From assembly GCF_017565425.1 (NCBI RefSeq), contig NZ_JAGEMK010000001.1, positions 248,001 to 312,000 of the forward strand: DNA of 64,000 nt, given 5' to 3'. Shown one piece after another: positions 31,827 through 40,833 of this stretch. This DNA comes from Actinotalea soli (GTDB taxonomy: Bacteria; Actinomycetota; Actinomycetes; Actinomycetales; Cellulomonadaceae). The translations under genes and the position numbers were made by a program. The notes below the pieces were generated by a model that saw only the letters and a list, made by a program, of their open reading frames with translations, was not told the origin of the DNA and did no database searches. Within the stretch, counting starts at the first letter, position 1; the number at the start of each line of letters is the position of its first letter.

Positions 31827-34097
31827 GTGTCTCCTCTCGCGCCGCCGACCCTGACGATCATCCAGTGCGTCGTCGCGGGCCTCATCGCGGGACTGTGCAT
31901 GCTCCACCTGGGCTGGTGGCGGGGGGAGCTCCGACGGGCCGGAGCAGCCTGGACCCTGGTCTGGACCGCGGCCCTGGCGGTGCTGTGCCTGGCGAGCGGC
32001 CTGACCGGGGTGGTCGTGCCCGGGACAGGGACGGAGGCCCTGCTGCTGGTCCGGTTCTGCGCCTTCGCCGCCGCTGTCGTGCTCGCCCTGCCCGCGATCC
32101 GCGCCCTGACCGACGGCCCCGGCGTCCGTGGCCTCGTCGTGGGGACCCTCGCCTGGTACGGCACGGCCGTCGTGCTCTGGTCGACCACGGACCTCGTCTA
32201 CACGCACACGATGGCCGACGGGGTGCCCGCGTACGGCCCGATCGCCCCGGCCGTGGAGCTGCTGCCGGTGGCCGTCGTCGGGGTGTACGTCGCGGTGGCG
32301 GTGCGCTCCCAGCCGATGACCATGGTCGGCGCGGTCGTGACGGTCGCCGGCTTCACCTCGGCCCTGATGCTGCTGGCCTCCTCCCTCCAGCCCACGAGCC
32401 CCACGACCGAGCTGCTCGCCGGGCTCTGGGTGCTCCCCCTGGTGGGCGGGCTCCAGCTGCTCGCCACGACGCGCATCGCGGCCGTGCGTCGCGAGGCGAT
32501 CCGGCACGCGAGCCGACGTGACGCCCTCGCCCGCGTGGCGAACGCGGCGTGGTACCTGCGCAGCCCGGAGGCCATCCTCGAACGCGCCCGGGACGAGTGC
32601 CGCGCGGTCCTCGAGGACCCGACCATCGAGGGGACCCTGCGCCCCCTCGCCCGCGATCGCTTCGTCGCGGAGTTCGGACCGGCCGACGGCCACGACCAGG
32701 ACGAGGACGCCCGCGCCTTCCAGCGAGACCTGGCGCGGGTGGTCTCGGGCGCTGCCGAGCGGATCACCCTGACCGACCGGTTGACGCACGCGGCCTTCAC
32801 CGACTCCCTCAGCGGCCTGCACAACCGACCCGCGCTGGACCGCCGGCTCGTCCAGGCGCTCGAGAGGGCCAACGTCGAAAGGTCCCGCGTCAGCCTGCTG
32901 TTCTGCGACGTCGAGGGGCTGCGCAGGGTCAACCACCGGCGCGGTCGGCGCGGCGGCGACGAGGTGCTGGTCCACACCGCGAGGCACCTGCAGGCCGTGG
33001 CCGGGCGGCTCGGGTACGTCGCGCGGCACGGCGGGGACGAGTTCGTCGTGCTGGTCGAGCGCTCCGGCTCCGACGTCGAGCTGCGCGCCCTCGCGCACCG
33101 GCTCCGCGACGGCTTCAGCCCCCCGGGATCAGACGTCCTGGGCCCGCACCTCGCCGTCGGCGTCGCGACCTGGCAGCCCGGGGACCTCGTCGACCCGGAC
33201 GCCCTGCTGCGGGACGCGGACCTCGCGATGCTCGAGGCCAAGCGCTCCCACGCCGGAGTCGCCCTGTACGACGCCGAGCTGCGCGAGAAGGTCGCCGCGC
33301 AGCTGCAGCTGCGCCGCGAGCTCGAGCAGGGCCTCGGTGAGCAGGAGATCATCGGCTACTTCCAGCCGTTGAGCGACGCGGTCACCCTGGAGGTCACGAG
33401 CCTCGAGGTGCTCGCGCGCTGGCGCCGGAGGGGCACGGTGCTCCAGCCCGCCGAGTGGCTGCCCTTCGCCGAGGAGAGCGGCCTGATCGTCGAGGTCGGG
33501 CGGCAGGTGTTCCGGGCTGCCAGGGCGGGCATGGAGCGCTTCGACCTGCCCGTCGCGGTCAACGTCGCGGCCCGCCAGCTCGACGAGCCGGACTTCGTCA
33601 CGCACGTCGAGCAGTCCTGGGGCACCGACGGGTGGGACCGGCTCACGATCGAGGTCACCGAGAGTGCCCTGCTGTACGACGCCGAGCACGTGCGGAGCTC
33701 GCTCGAGGCCTTGGCCGAGCGCGGGGTCCGGATCGCGATCGACGACTTCGGGACGGGCTACAACTCCCTGTCCCGCCTCGGCGAGCTGCCCCTGCACGTG
33801 CTCAAGATCGACCGGACCTTCGTCCAGGAGGTCCGCAGCCCCGAGGGGGCCGCCGTGCTGAGGGCCATCATCAGCCTCGCCGAGGCGCACGGGCTGGACG
33901 TGGTCGCCGAGGGGGTCGAGCACGCCGACGAGCTCATGGCCCTCGTCGAGATGGGCGTGCGCACCGTGCAGGGCAACATGCTCGGTGCGGCGCGGGCGGG
34001 GCTGCCGATCCGGGGCGCGCGCGCCGAGTCCGCGCGCACCTCCCCCGCCGCGGTGCACCTGGCGGCCGTGCACCGGGTGCGGCCCGCGAGCGTGTGA
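31827..34097 (+). CDS. Membrane-bound GGDEF/EAL c-di-GMP protein
   Basis: 756 residues, GTG start. Residues ~5-212 contain about seven hydrophobic helices. A linker of unclear fold (about 215-315) leads to a GGDEF domain (about 318-475): DSLSGLHNRPALDRRL, FCDVEGLRRVN, and an intact RHGGDEFVVL near 400. An EAL domain follows (about 490-735): the signature reads EVL with the metal-binding Glu kept (SLEVLARW, ~525), then VNVAARQLDEPDF, IEVTES, IDDFGTGYNSLSRL (~638), LKIDRTFV and AEGVEH. All catalytic residues of the phosphodiesterase seem present; the cyclase keeps its GGDEF and first metal Asp, but the second Asp of DxD is Glu. It could do either or both reactions. It lies alone on the plus strand between pyrR and nusB. 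Confidence 0.9.
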   Translation: MSPLAPPTLTIIQCVVAGLIAGLCMLHLGWWRGELRRAGAAWTLVWTAALAVLCLASGLTGVVVPGTGTEALLLVRFCAFAAAVVLALPAIRALTDGPGVRGLVVGTLAWYGTAVVLWSTTDLVYTHTMADGVPAYGPIAPAVELLPVAVVGVYVAVAVRSQPMTMVGAVVTVAGFTSALMLLASSLQPTSPTTELLAGLWVLPLVGGLQLLATTRIAAVRREAIRHASRRDALARVANAAWYLRSPEAILERARDECRAVLEDPTIEGTLRPLARDRFVAEFGPADGHDQDEDARAFQRDLARVVSGAAERITLTDRLTHAAFTDSLSGLHNRPALDRRLVQALERANVERSRVSLLFCDVEGLRRVNHRRGRRGGDEVLVHTARHLQAVAGRLGYVARHGGDEFVVLVERSGSDVELRALAHRLRDGFSPPGSDVLGPHLAVGVATWQPGDLVDPDALLRDADLAMLEAKRSHAGVALYDAELREKVAAQLQLRRELEQGLGEQEIIGYFQPLSDAVTLEVTSLEVLARWRRRGTVLQPAEWLPFAEESGLIVEVGRQVFRAARAGMERFDLPVAVNVAARQLDEPDFVTHVEQSWGTDGWDRLTIEVTESALLYDAEHVRSSLEALAERGVRIAIDDFGTGYNSLSRLGELPLHVLKIDRTFVQEVRSPEGAAVLRAIISLAEAHGLDVVAEGVEHADELMALVEMGVRTVQGNMLGAARAGLPIRGARAESARTSPAAVHLAAVHRVRPASV

Positions 34098-34107
34098 GGG
34101 CGACCCC

Positions 34108-34524
34108 TCAGGCGAGAAGGGTGGGCTTGAGGTCCACGAGCCGCCCGAGGAGCCCGTTGATGTAGGTGGGCGACTCGTCCGTCGACAGCGATCGCGCGAG
34201 CTCGACGGCCTCGTCGACCGCGACGGCGTCGGGCACCTCGTCGTTGAAGAGGATCTCCCAGGCGCCGATGCGCAGCACCGCGCGGTCCACGGCGGGCATG
34301 CGCTCGAGGGTCCAGCCGTGGGCATAGGTCGAGAGGAACTCGTCGATCCGCGCCTGCTGGGCCAGCACCCCCTCGACGAGGTCCACCGAGTACTGGGGCA
34401 GGGACGCCTCCGTCCCGGGCTGGGCGATTCGAGCCGCGAGGATCTCGACCGGGGCGGCCCCGCGCTGGTCGGCCTCGAAGAGGACGTCGACCGCGCGCTT
34501 GCGCGCCTTGCTGCGGGCGCTCAC
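34108..34524 (-). CDS. nusB: Transcription antitermination factor NusB
   Basis: 138 residues. All-helical RNA-binding protein that acts with NusE on rRNA leaders. Seen: SKARKRAVDVLFEADQRG, VEGVLAQQARIDEFLSTYAHGW, MPAVDRAVLRIGAWEILF, and DEAVELARSLSTDESPTYINGLLGRL split over the C-terminal half. One base after efp; ends ten bases from the convergent GGDEF/EAL gene. Confidence 0.95.
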   Translation of the reverse strand: MSARSKARKRAVDVLFEADQRGAAPVEILAARIAQPGTEASLPQYSVDLVEGVLAQQARIDEFLSTYAHGWTLERMPAVDRAVLRIGAWEILFNDEVPDAVAVDEAVELARSLSTDESPTYINGLLGRLVDLKPTLLA

Positions 34525-34525
34525 C

Positions 34526-35089
34526 TCAGTCGTTCACACGGCCGAGGTACGACCCGTCGCGGGTGTCGACCTTGACGCGCGTGCCGCCCTCGACGAACAA
34601 CGGGACCTGGATCTCGGCGCCGGTCTCGACGGTCGCAGGCTTGGTGCCGCCGGTGGAGCGGTCGCCCTGGAGGCCGGGCTCGGTGTAGGTGATCTCGAGC
34701 ACCACCGAGGGGGGCAGCTCGACGTACAGCGGCGTGCCGTCGTGGGTCGCCACCATGGCCTGCTGGCTCTCGAGGAGGTAGTTCGCGGCGTCACCCACCG
34801 TGGCCTCGGAGACGTTGATCTGGTCGTAGGTCGAGATGTCCATGAAGACGTAGTCGGCGCCGTCCTTGTACAGGTACTGCATGTCGCGCTTGTCGACGTT
34901 GGCCGTCTCGACCTTGGTGCCGGCGTTGAAGGTCTTGTCGACGACCTTGCCCGACAGGACGTTCTTCAGCTTGGTCCGCACGAACGCGCCGCCCTTGCCA
35001 GGCTTGACGTGCTGGAACTCCACGACGGTCCAGAGCTGCCCGTCCAGGTTGAGGACGGTGCCGTTCTTCAGGTCATTGGTCGTGGCCAC
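34526..35089 (-). CDS. efp: Translation elongation factor P
   Basis: 187 residues. Relieves ribosome stalling at consecutive prolines. KOW-like N domain ([20 protein letters not shown]) with the tip loop [17 protein letters not shown], and two OB domains ([19 protein letters not shown]; signature near [20 protein letters not shown]). The tip residue is Lys in PGKGG, as in other actinobacteria where it is thought to work unmodified. Co-transcribed with nusB. Confidence 0.96.
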   Translation of the reverse strand: MATTNDLKNGTVLNLDGQLWTVVEFQHVKPGKGGAFVRTKLKNVLSGKVVDKTFNAGTKVETANVDKRDMQYLYKDGADYVFMDISTYDQINVSEATVGDAANYLLESQQAMVATHDGTPLYVELPPSVVLEITYTEPGLQGDRSTGGTKPATVETGAEIQVPLFVEGGTRVKVDTRDGSYLGRVND

Positions 35090-35305
35090 AGTGGATCTTC
35101 CTGTCGAGTTCAGAGGGGCGAGCCTCGCGTCTCACCCGAGGTGCCCGGTAGATGGACGAGCAGGTCGGTGAACAGCTGGTCCGTGGACCAGCGCTGTCCG
35201 TGGACCAACGGCCCCGGGTCATGGCTCCGGCGGGCCCGCGCGGGCGGACCGCCGTCCAGTGTAGCCGTCGAGGCACCACAGCCCGCGCTGCCGCTCCGGG
35301 CGCGC
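35090..35305 (-). other. Leader/intergenic region upstream of efp
   Basis: 216 bases without a gene. It holds a TACACT -10-like box (35258-35263) and, nearer efp, an 8-bp perfect palindrome with a 2-base centre (35175-35192) followed at once by a near copy of itself (35193-35209). No ORF or RNA family was recognised. Confidence 0.4.
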
Positions 35306-35833
35306 TCAGCCGGAGACGAGAAGGCGGGCGACCGCGCCGACGGCCACGGCCCACAGCATCGAGGCGAGGGTGCCGATGACGAAGCGCTCGGAGGTCTCCG
35401 GGTGCTGCCGGATCTCGGGGTACCGCCCCAGGCCCTTGACGGCGATGACGAAGGCGATCCCGGCCGGGTATCCGGCAACGAGGCAGGCGGTCACCGCGAG
35501 CCGCTCGAGCACGCCGATCCATGTACCCCCGCGCAGGCTCGAGGAGCTGGTGGGGTCAGCCCCGGGACCCGGTGCCCGGGCAGGGTCCGGCTCGGCAGCA
35601 GCCGCGAGGTCGGGCTCGAGCGCGGGCCCGGCGGGCGCGTGCACCCCCTCCCCGGTCAGGTCCGGCTCGGCGTCGGGCCGGACCTCCGGGTCGACGGCGC
35701 CGCGGGTGGTCTCGTGACGGGCGTCGTGTGACCGCGCCGCGACGCGGAGCACCGCGGCGGTCAGGGGCCAGCCGCCGAGGGCGCTGAGTGCCAGCGCGGC
35801 CAGGACCACGAGGACCACGAGGGCGTCGTTCAT
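35306..35833 (-). CDS. Membrane protein partnered with SatD
   Basis: 175 residues. One N-terminal membrane helix (about 5-28), an acidic, Pro/Ala-rich disordered stretch (about 45-100) and two further helices (about 107-130 and 148-170) with VAGYPAGIAFVIAVKGLGRYPEIR and SERFVIGTLASMLWAVAVGA. The ATG overlaps the satD stop (ATGA). Small membrane proteins of this kind accompany satD in other actinobacteria; function unknown. Confidence 0.75.
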   Translation of the reverse strand: MNDALVVLVVLAALALSALGGWPLTAAVLRVAARSHDARHETTRGAVDPEVRPDAEPDLTGEGVHAPAGPALEPDLAAAAEPDPARAPGPGADPTSSSSLRGGTWIGVLERLAVTACLVAGYPAGIAFVIAVKGLGRYPEIRQHPETSERFVIGTLASMLWAVAVGAVARLLVSG

Positions 35834-36441
35834 GCGTCTCCTTCGGCGAGCAGTCGTGCGGCGGCGGGGCGGACCGCGAGCTCCTCGGCCCACAGCGCGG
35901 TACGCAGACGCTGGCTGACGGCCTGCTGGGTGATGCCCAGGCGGTCCGCGACAGCGTCCTGGGTCGCGTCGCCGAGCGCGGTGAGGGTGTCGATGACGGC
36001 CCACCCCTGCTCGGTGCGCCGGGCCATGATGGCACCGACCAGGGTCAGCACCGCCTCGCAGTCCGCCCCCGCCAGGGCGTGGGTGGCCTCGACAGCGATC
36101 GGGACGGGGCGGGCCCGGCTCTTGGCCCGCTCGACCGCCTCGCGGGCCAGCACGAAGGCAGGCCCGGAACCGGCGCGGGCGGCGGTCGGCAGCGGCTCGT
36201 CGACGGGTCCCGCGCCCACCCCGACCGTCCACTCCCCCAGGCGGAGCGCCTCGAGGGCGGTCTCGACGGCGAGGCGAGGGTCGTCGAGCACGGCCTGGAC
36301 CTCGTCGCCCACGGTCCGCTCGAAGGGACGCACCACACCGGGCTGACCGGCGACGACGCGGTCCTCGAGGTGGGAGAGCAGCTGCTCCACACGGTCACCC
36401 ACGCGGCGGCTGCCCTGCTGGTCGATCGTCAGGACGAACAT
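35830..36441 (-). CDS. SatD family protein with C-terminal helix-turn-helix
   Basis: 203 residues. The N terminus MFVLTIDQQGSRRVGDRV matches the SatD family entry (IDQRGSR); the middle holds RTVGDEVQAVLDD, a cyclase-like acidic core; the C terminus has a clear HTH (DATQDAVADRLGITQQAVSQ, about 160-180). Family role is poorly known (stress, acid tolerance in streptococci). A 35-base inverted repeat upstream suggests autoregulation. Confidence 0.8.
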   Translation of the reverse strand: MFVLTIDQQGSRRVGDRVEQLLSHLEDRVVAGQPGVVRPFERTVGDEVQAVLDDPRLAVETALEALRLGEWTVGVGAGPVDEPLPTAARAGSGPAFVLAREAVERAKSRARPVPIAVEATHALAGADCEAVLTLVGAIMARRTEQGWAVIDTLTALGDATQDAVADRLGITQQAVSQRLRTALWAEELAVRPAAARLLAEGDA

Positions 36442-36449
36442 GGAACAAA

Positions 36450-36484
36450 CCTAGAGCCTTGTCCTCATAACCACAAGCCCTAGG
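36450..36484 (-). promoter_or_regulatory. Inverted-repeat operator upstream of satD
   Basis: Minus strand: CCTAGGGC-TTGT, then a GGTTATGAGG centre, then ACAA-GGCTCTAGG, an imperfect inverted repeat of about 12 bases per arm with one bulge and one mismatch. It ends nine bases before the satD ATG and overlaps the aroQ stop codon (36480-36482). Likely bound by the SatD HTH; the region must also hold the satD promoter. Confidence 0.5.
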
Positions 36485-36932
36485 TATTGTTCTGCAGCCG
36501 GCCTGCGAGGGCGGCGAGAGCCAGGCGGTAGGAGTCGAGGCCGAAGCCGGCGACGGTCCCGGTCGAGACGGCGGCGACGACGCTCGTGTGCCGGAACTCC
36601 TCGCGGGCCGCGGGGTTGGAGAGGTGGACCTCGACGAGCAGCAGGCCCGAGGTGGTGACCTGGGCGGCGGCGTCGCGCAGGGCGTACGAGTAGTGCGTGA
36701 AGGCCGCGGGGTTGAGGACCACGTGGGCCCGGGAGTCGACGGCCTCGTGGAGCCAGCCGACGATCTCGGACTCGTCGTCCGTCTGGCGCGTCTCGGCCGC
36801 GAGGCCGAGCTCGCTCGCCCAGGCGTCGACGGCCGAGGTGAGGTCGGCGAGGGTCGCGGAGCCGTAGACCTCGGGCTCGCGGACTCCGAGCCGCCCGAGG
36901 TTGGGTCCGTTGAGCACGAGCACGCGGGTCAT
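36480..36932 (-). CDS. aroQ: 3-dehydroquinate dehydratase, type II
   Basis: 150 residues. Third step of the shikimate pathway. Seen: [21 protein letters not shown] with catalytic Arg and Tyr, [37 protein letters not shown] and [18 protein letters not shown] box six bases before the ATG indicates a leaderless transcript, so it is not simply co-expressed with aroCKB, 65 bases upstream. Confidence 0.96.
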   Translation of the reverse strand: MTRVLVLNGPNLGRLGVREPEVYGSATLADLTSAVDAWASELGLAAETRQTDDESEIVGWLHEAVDSRAHVVLNPAAFTHYSYALRDAAAQVTTSGLLLVEVHLSNPAAREEFRHTSVVAAVSTGTVAGFGLDSYRLALAALAGRLQNNT

Positions 36933-36938
36933 GGCGCG

Positions 36939-36944
36939 AGCCTA
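36939..36944 (-). promoter_or_regulatory. -10 box, leaderless aroQ promoter
   Basis: TAGGCT on the minus strand ends six bases before the aroQ ATG, in the gap after aroB. Confidence 0.5.
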
Positions 36945-36997
36945 GAGCAGCGCGGGCCTGCCTCGATCAGCTGACCGGACCTGGCGCGTGACCGGAC

Positions 36998-38146
36998 CTA
37001 GAGCATGACGGCCGTGCCACCGGCCTCACGGCTGACCTCGGCGTAGGCCGCGGCGAGCAGGGACGGGTCGGGGCCCTCGAGCCGGCTGGGTCGGCCGACG
37101 TCGTCCAGCACGACGAAGCGCAGCAGGTCGCCGCGGGTCTTCTTGTCGCGGCGCATCGCGCTCTGGAGCTGCTCCCAGCGGTCCCCGCGATAGGTGGTGG
37201 GCAGGCCGACGGCGGTGAGGATCGCGCGGTGCCGGTCGACGACCTCGTCCGAGAGCCGGCCGGCGAGGCGGGCGAGCTCGGCGACGTAGACCATGCCCAC
37301 GGCGACCGCGGCTCCGTGCCGCCACTGGTAGCGCTCGACCAGCTCGATCGCGTGACCGAAGGTGTGCCCGTAGTTGAGGATCTCGCGCAGGCCGGACTCG
37401 CGCAGGTCCTGCCCGACGACCTCGGCCTTGACCTGGACGGCGCGTTCGATGAGCTCGCGGAGCACGGGCCGCACGGCCTCGGAGAGCTCGGGGGCGGTCA
37501 GGGCGGCGGCGTGCTCCTCGACGAGCTCGAGGATCCGCGGGTCGGCGATGAACCCGCACTTGATGACCTCGGCGAGACCCGCGGTGCGGTCGTGCACGGG
37601 CAGCGAGTCGAGGCTCGCGAGGTCGCAGAGCACCCCCGCGGGCGGGTGGAAGGCTCCGACGAGGTTCTTGCCCTCGGCGGTGTTGATGCCGGTCTTGCCC
37701 CCGACGGCGGCGTCGACCATGGCGAGCAGGGTGGTGGGCACGTGGACGACGCGGATCCCGCGGAGCCAGGTCGCGGCGACGAACCCGGCGAGGTCGGTGG
37801 TCGCTCCCCCGCCGAGGCCGACGACGGCGTCGCTGCGGGTGAAGTCCGCCTGGCCGAGCACCTGCCAGCAGAACGCGGCCACCTGGGCGTGCTTGGCCTC
37901 CTCCGCCTCGGGGATCTCGGCGAGGAAGGCCTCGTACCCCTGGGCCACGAGGTCCTCACGCACGGCCTCGGCCGAGGTGGCCAGGGCCCCCGGGTGGATG
38001 ACGAGGACCCGCTGCACCCCGGCTCCGAGCAGGCGCGGCAGCTCGCCGAGCAGGCGGTCCCCCACGACGACGTCGTAGGGGGCGTCCCCGGAGACGGTCA
38101 CCACGGTCGGGGCGTCGGCCGAGGGCGTGGTCGGGCGGTCGGTCAT
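36998..38146 (-). CDS. aroB: 3-dehydroquinate synthase
   Basis: 382 residues. NAD- and metal-dependent second step of the shikimate pathway. Seen: VVGLGGGATTDLAGFVAATW, VPTTLLAMVDAAVGGKTGIN, KCGFIAD and REILNYGHTFGHAIE (metal His). Overlaps aroK by four bases (ATGA). Confidence 0.96.
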   Translation of the reverse strand: MTDRPTTPSADAPTVVTVSGDAPYDVVVGDRLLGELPRLLGAGVQRVLVIHPGALATSAEAVREDLVAQGYEAFLAEIPEAEEAKHAQVAAFCWQVLGQADFTRSDAVVGLGGGATTDLAGFVAATWLRGIRVVHVPTTLLAMVDAAVGGKTGINTAEGKNLVGAFHPPAGVLCDLASLDSLPVHDRTAGLAEVIKCGFIADPRILELVEEHAAALTAPELSEAVRPVLRELIERAVQVKAEVVGQDLRESGLREILNYGHTFGHAIELVERYQWRHGAAVAVGMVYVAELARLAGRLSDEVVDRHRAILTAVGLPTTYRGDRWEQLQSAMRRDKKTRGDLLRFVVLDDVGRPSRLEGPDPSLLAAAYAEVSREAGGTAVML

Positions 38147-38703
38147 GCGATCTCCTCACGGATGCGCTCGGCGACGTCCCCGGGACGCAGGCCGTCGGTC
38201 ACCACGCGCAGGTTGGCGACGCGCTCGTAGATCGGGCGGCGGGCCTCCATGAGGGCCTGCCACTGGGCCCGCGGGTTGCCCAGCAGGAGGGGGCGCGCGG
38301 TGTTGAAGCCGACGCGGGGCGCGGCGTGGGCGAGGCTCACGTCGAGGAAGACGACCAGGCCCCCGGCCTCGCGGTACTCGACCAGTCCCTGCTCGGCGCG
38401 CGGGTCGAGCACCGCGCCGCCCCCGAGGGCGAGCACGCCGTCGTGCTCGCGCAGCGCCGTGAGGACGGCGTCGAGCTCGAGCTCGCGGAAGTGGGGCTCG
38501 CCCTCGTCGACGAAGATCTCGCGGATGGGCTTGCCGGCGCGCTGCTCGACGTCGTTGTCGGTGTCCCGGCCGTGCACGCCGAGGGCGAGGGACAGCGCGC
38601 GGGCGACCGTGGACTTGCCCGAGCCGGGCGGGCCGATCAGCACGGCGCGGGGACGCAGGGTCGGGGTCGGGCCCCCGGCACCCTCCCCGTGGGGGGCGGT
38701 CAT
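38143..38703 (-). CDS. aroK: Shikimate kinase
   Basis: 186 residues. Phosphorylates shikimate. Seen: [18 protein letters not shown] (P loop), [15 protein letters not shown] (shikimate-binding Asp), [11 protein letters not shown] and RPLLLGNPR (lid). About 15 residues precede the usual start; ATG 38703 overlaps the aroC stop (ATGA), and the frame further upstream is an aroC shadow. Confidence 0.95.
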   Translation of the reverse strand: MTAPHGEGAGGPTPTLRPRAVLIGPPGSGKSTVARALSLALGVHGRDTDNDVEQRAGKPIREIFVDEGEPHFRELELDAVLTALREHDGVLALGGGAVLDPRAEQGLVEYREAGGLVVFLDVSLAHAAPRVGFNTARPLLLGNPRAQWQALMEARRPIYERVANLRVVTDGLRPGDVAERIREEIA

Positions 38704-39920
38704 CGCTGCAGCTCGGGGATCGCGTCGAGGTAGGCCTGGTGGTTGCGGGAGACCTCGGCGACGCTGTCCCCGCCGAACTTCTCGATCACGGCCTCGGCGA
38801 GCACCAGGGCGACCATCGCCTCGGCGACGACGGCCGCAGGGGGCACCGCGCACACGTCGGAGCGCTGGTGGATGGCCTGGGCGGTCTCCCCCGTGCTGAC
38901 GTCGACGGTCCCCAGGGCGCGGGGCACCGTCGAGATGGGCTTCATCGCGGCCCGGACCCGGAGCACCTCGCCGTTGGACATGCCGCCCTCGACCCCGCCC
39001 GCACGGTTGGTGCGGCGGCGGATGAGGCCGGTCTCGGGGTCCCGCTCGATCTCGTCGTGGGCCTGCGAGCCGCGGCGCTGGGCCGTGCGGAACCCGTCGC
39101 CGATCTCGGCGCCCTTGATGGCCTGGATGCCCAGCAGGGCCGCCGCGAGCCGCGCGTCGAGCCGTCGGTCCCAGTGGGTGTAGCTGCCGAGCCCGGTGGG
39201 GACGCCGTAGGCGAGCACCTCGACCACGCCGCCCAGGGTGTCGCCGTCCTTCTGGCACTGGTCGATCTCGGCGACCATGGCAGCGGAGGTCTCCGCGTGG
39301 AAGCAGCGCACCGGGTCGGCGTCGAGGGCCGCCAGATCCTCGGGGGTCGGCAGCAGGGCCTCCTCCGGCGCGTCGACGGGGCCGATGGCCACGACGTGGG
39401 AGACCAGACGCAGGCCGACGGCCTGCTCGAGGAAGCGGGCCGCGACGGTGCCGAGAGCCACCCGGGTCGCGGTCTCACGGGCCGAGGCGCGCTCGAGCAC
39501 CGGCCGGGCGTCGGGGAAGCCGTACTTGCGCATGCCGACCAGGTCCGCGTGACCGGGACGGGGGCGGGTCAACGGCCGGTTACGGGCCACCTCGCGCTCG
39601 TCACCCGTGCCCGCGTCGACCAGCAGCCGCTCGGGGTCCACGGGGTCGGCCGCCATGACGTCGACCCACTTGGGCCACTCCGTGTTGGCGATCTCGATGG
39701 CCATCGGGCCACCCTGGCTCACGCCGTGCCGCAGGCCCGCCAGGACGCGGACCTCGTCCTGCTCGAACTTCATCCGGGCGCCGCGCCCGTACCCGAGCCG
39801 CCGTCGGGCCAGAGCTGCCTGGACGTCGGCGGTCGTGACCTCGACCCCGGCCGGCAGGCCCTCGATGATCCCCACCAGGGCGGGACCGTGGGACTCCCCG
39901 GACGTCAACCAGCGCAGCAT
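38700..39920 (-). CDS. aroC: Chorismate synthase
   Basis: 406 residues. FMN-dependent last step to chorismate. Seen: [61 protein letters not shown] (family RPGHAD motif), and [25 protein letters not shown] lies eight bases before the ATG. First gene of aroC-aroK-aroB, isolated from pilO by a long hairpin. Confidence 0.96.
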   Translation of the reverse strand: MLRWLTSGESHGPALVGIIEGLPAGVEVTTADVQAALARRRLGYGRGARMKFEQDEVRVLAGLRHGVSQGGPMAIEIANTEWPKWVDVMAADPVDPERLLVDAGTGDEREVARNRPLTRPRPGHADLVGMRKYGFPDARPVLERASARETATRVALGTVAARFLEQAVGLRLVSHVVAIGPVDAPEEALLPTPEDLAALDADPVRCFHAETSAAMVAEIDQCQKDGDTLGGVVEVLAYGVPTGLGSYTHWDRRLDARLAAALLGIQAIKGAEIGDGFRTAQRRGSQAHDEIERDPETGLIRRRTNRAGGVEGGMSNGEVLRVRAAMKPISTVPRALGTVDVSTGETAQAIHQRSDVCAVPPAAVVAEAMVALVLAEAVIEKFGGDSVAEVSRNHQAYLDAIPELQR

Positions 39921-39947
39921 GGCGTCATCCTCCCACGGGGCCCGGAC

Positions 39948-39990
39948 GCACCTCGGCCCGCGTCCGGGCTGCGGACGCGGGCCGAGGTGC
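39948..39990 (-). terminator. 19-bp perfect hairpin between pilO and aroC
   Basis: Arms 39948-39966 and 39972-39990 pair perfectly over 19 bases with a 5-base GGCTG loop. No T tract on either side. It separates the T4P cluster from aroC. Confidence 0.75.
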
Positions 39991-40022
39991 CCGGACGGTG
40001 CCGACCGAGCCCTTCCTGGGGC

Positions 40023-40832
40023 TCAGGACCCCGCGACCGGGGAGAAGGGGTTGCGGTCGCTCGAGGGGAGCTCGACCACCGGGTCCTCCGTGGGTTCGTC
40101 ACCCTCGGCAGGCTCGTCGGCGGGCACCGGCACCGACTCGTCCGTGAGGACGTAGATGTTGCCGTCGATCGTCGCCTCGAGGTCCCCGGCCGCCGTGGCG
40201 GGCCGCCCACCCGAGGCCTCGGTGGCCTGCTGGGTGGTCGTGCTGAGCGCCGTGACGAGCAGCAACCGGTCGGTGCCCTGCTGCAGCCCGTCGAGGAAGG
40301 CAGTCACGTTCTCGTACGTTCCCACGACGGTCAGGGACACCGGGATGCCCACGAGCCTGGTCGCCGGAGCCGGTTCGGGCTGCGCGCTCTGCGCGTCAGG
40401 GTCCGCGGTGATGTCCTCACCCTCTGCCTCGGCGGGCTCCTCGGCCGCGACGGGCGCGGCGGCAGGCGCGGCAGCCGGCAGCTCGAGGGTCGCGGCCGCG
40501 CCGGGGCTGACGCCGACGATCGTCACGCCGTGGGTGGTCGCGAGGCCCTGGAGCTCGCGGAGGTACTCCGGCAGGGACGCCGCGACCGGGATCTGCTCCT
40601 GCAGGCCAGCCAGCTCGGCCTTGTAGGTGTCGAGCTCGGCGAACTGCTTCTCGAGGGTCGCGAGCTGGAGGCGCAGCGTGTCCTCGCGGGCCCGCTCGTC
40701 CTCGATGTAGGTGCGGGTCTCCTGGGTCTCGGCCAGCTTGGGGGTGACGGCGAGGAACCAGGCGCCCACGAGGATCAGCAGGCTCAGCACCACGGTGCCG
40801 ATGACCCAGGTACGTGCGGAGGAGGTACTCAT
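40023..40832 (-). CDS. pilO: Type IV pilus inner-membrane protein PilO
   Basis: 269 residues. One membrane helix (about 10-30), a coiled coil (about 33-85, EDERAREDTLRLQLATLEKQ), then the PilO fold. An Ala/Pro/Glu-rich insertion (about 118-160) and an acidic, Pro-rich C terminus (about 225-265) are extra. Partner of PilN in the alignment complex linking PilM to the pilus. Last gene of pilM-pilN-pilO, one base after pilN. Confidence 0.87.
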   Translation of the reverse strand: MSTSSARTWVIGTVVLSLLILVGAWFLAVTPKLAETQETRTYIEDERAREDTLRLQLATLEKQFAELDTYKAELAGLQEQIPVAASLPEYLRELQGLATTHGVTIVGVSPGAAATLELPAAAPAAAPVAAEEPAEAEGEDITADPDAQSAQPEPAPATRLVGIPVSLTVVGTYENVTAFLDGLQQGTDRLLLVTALSTTTQQATEASGGRPATAAGDLEATIDGNIYVLTDESVPVPADEPAEGDEPTEDPVVELPSSDRNPFSPVAGS

Positions 40833-40833
40833 G

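Noticed and set aside
31683-33098. Antisense frame opposite the GGDEF/EAL gene
   Set aside because: The plus strand carries the GGDEF and EAL motifs; the minus frame is a shadow.
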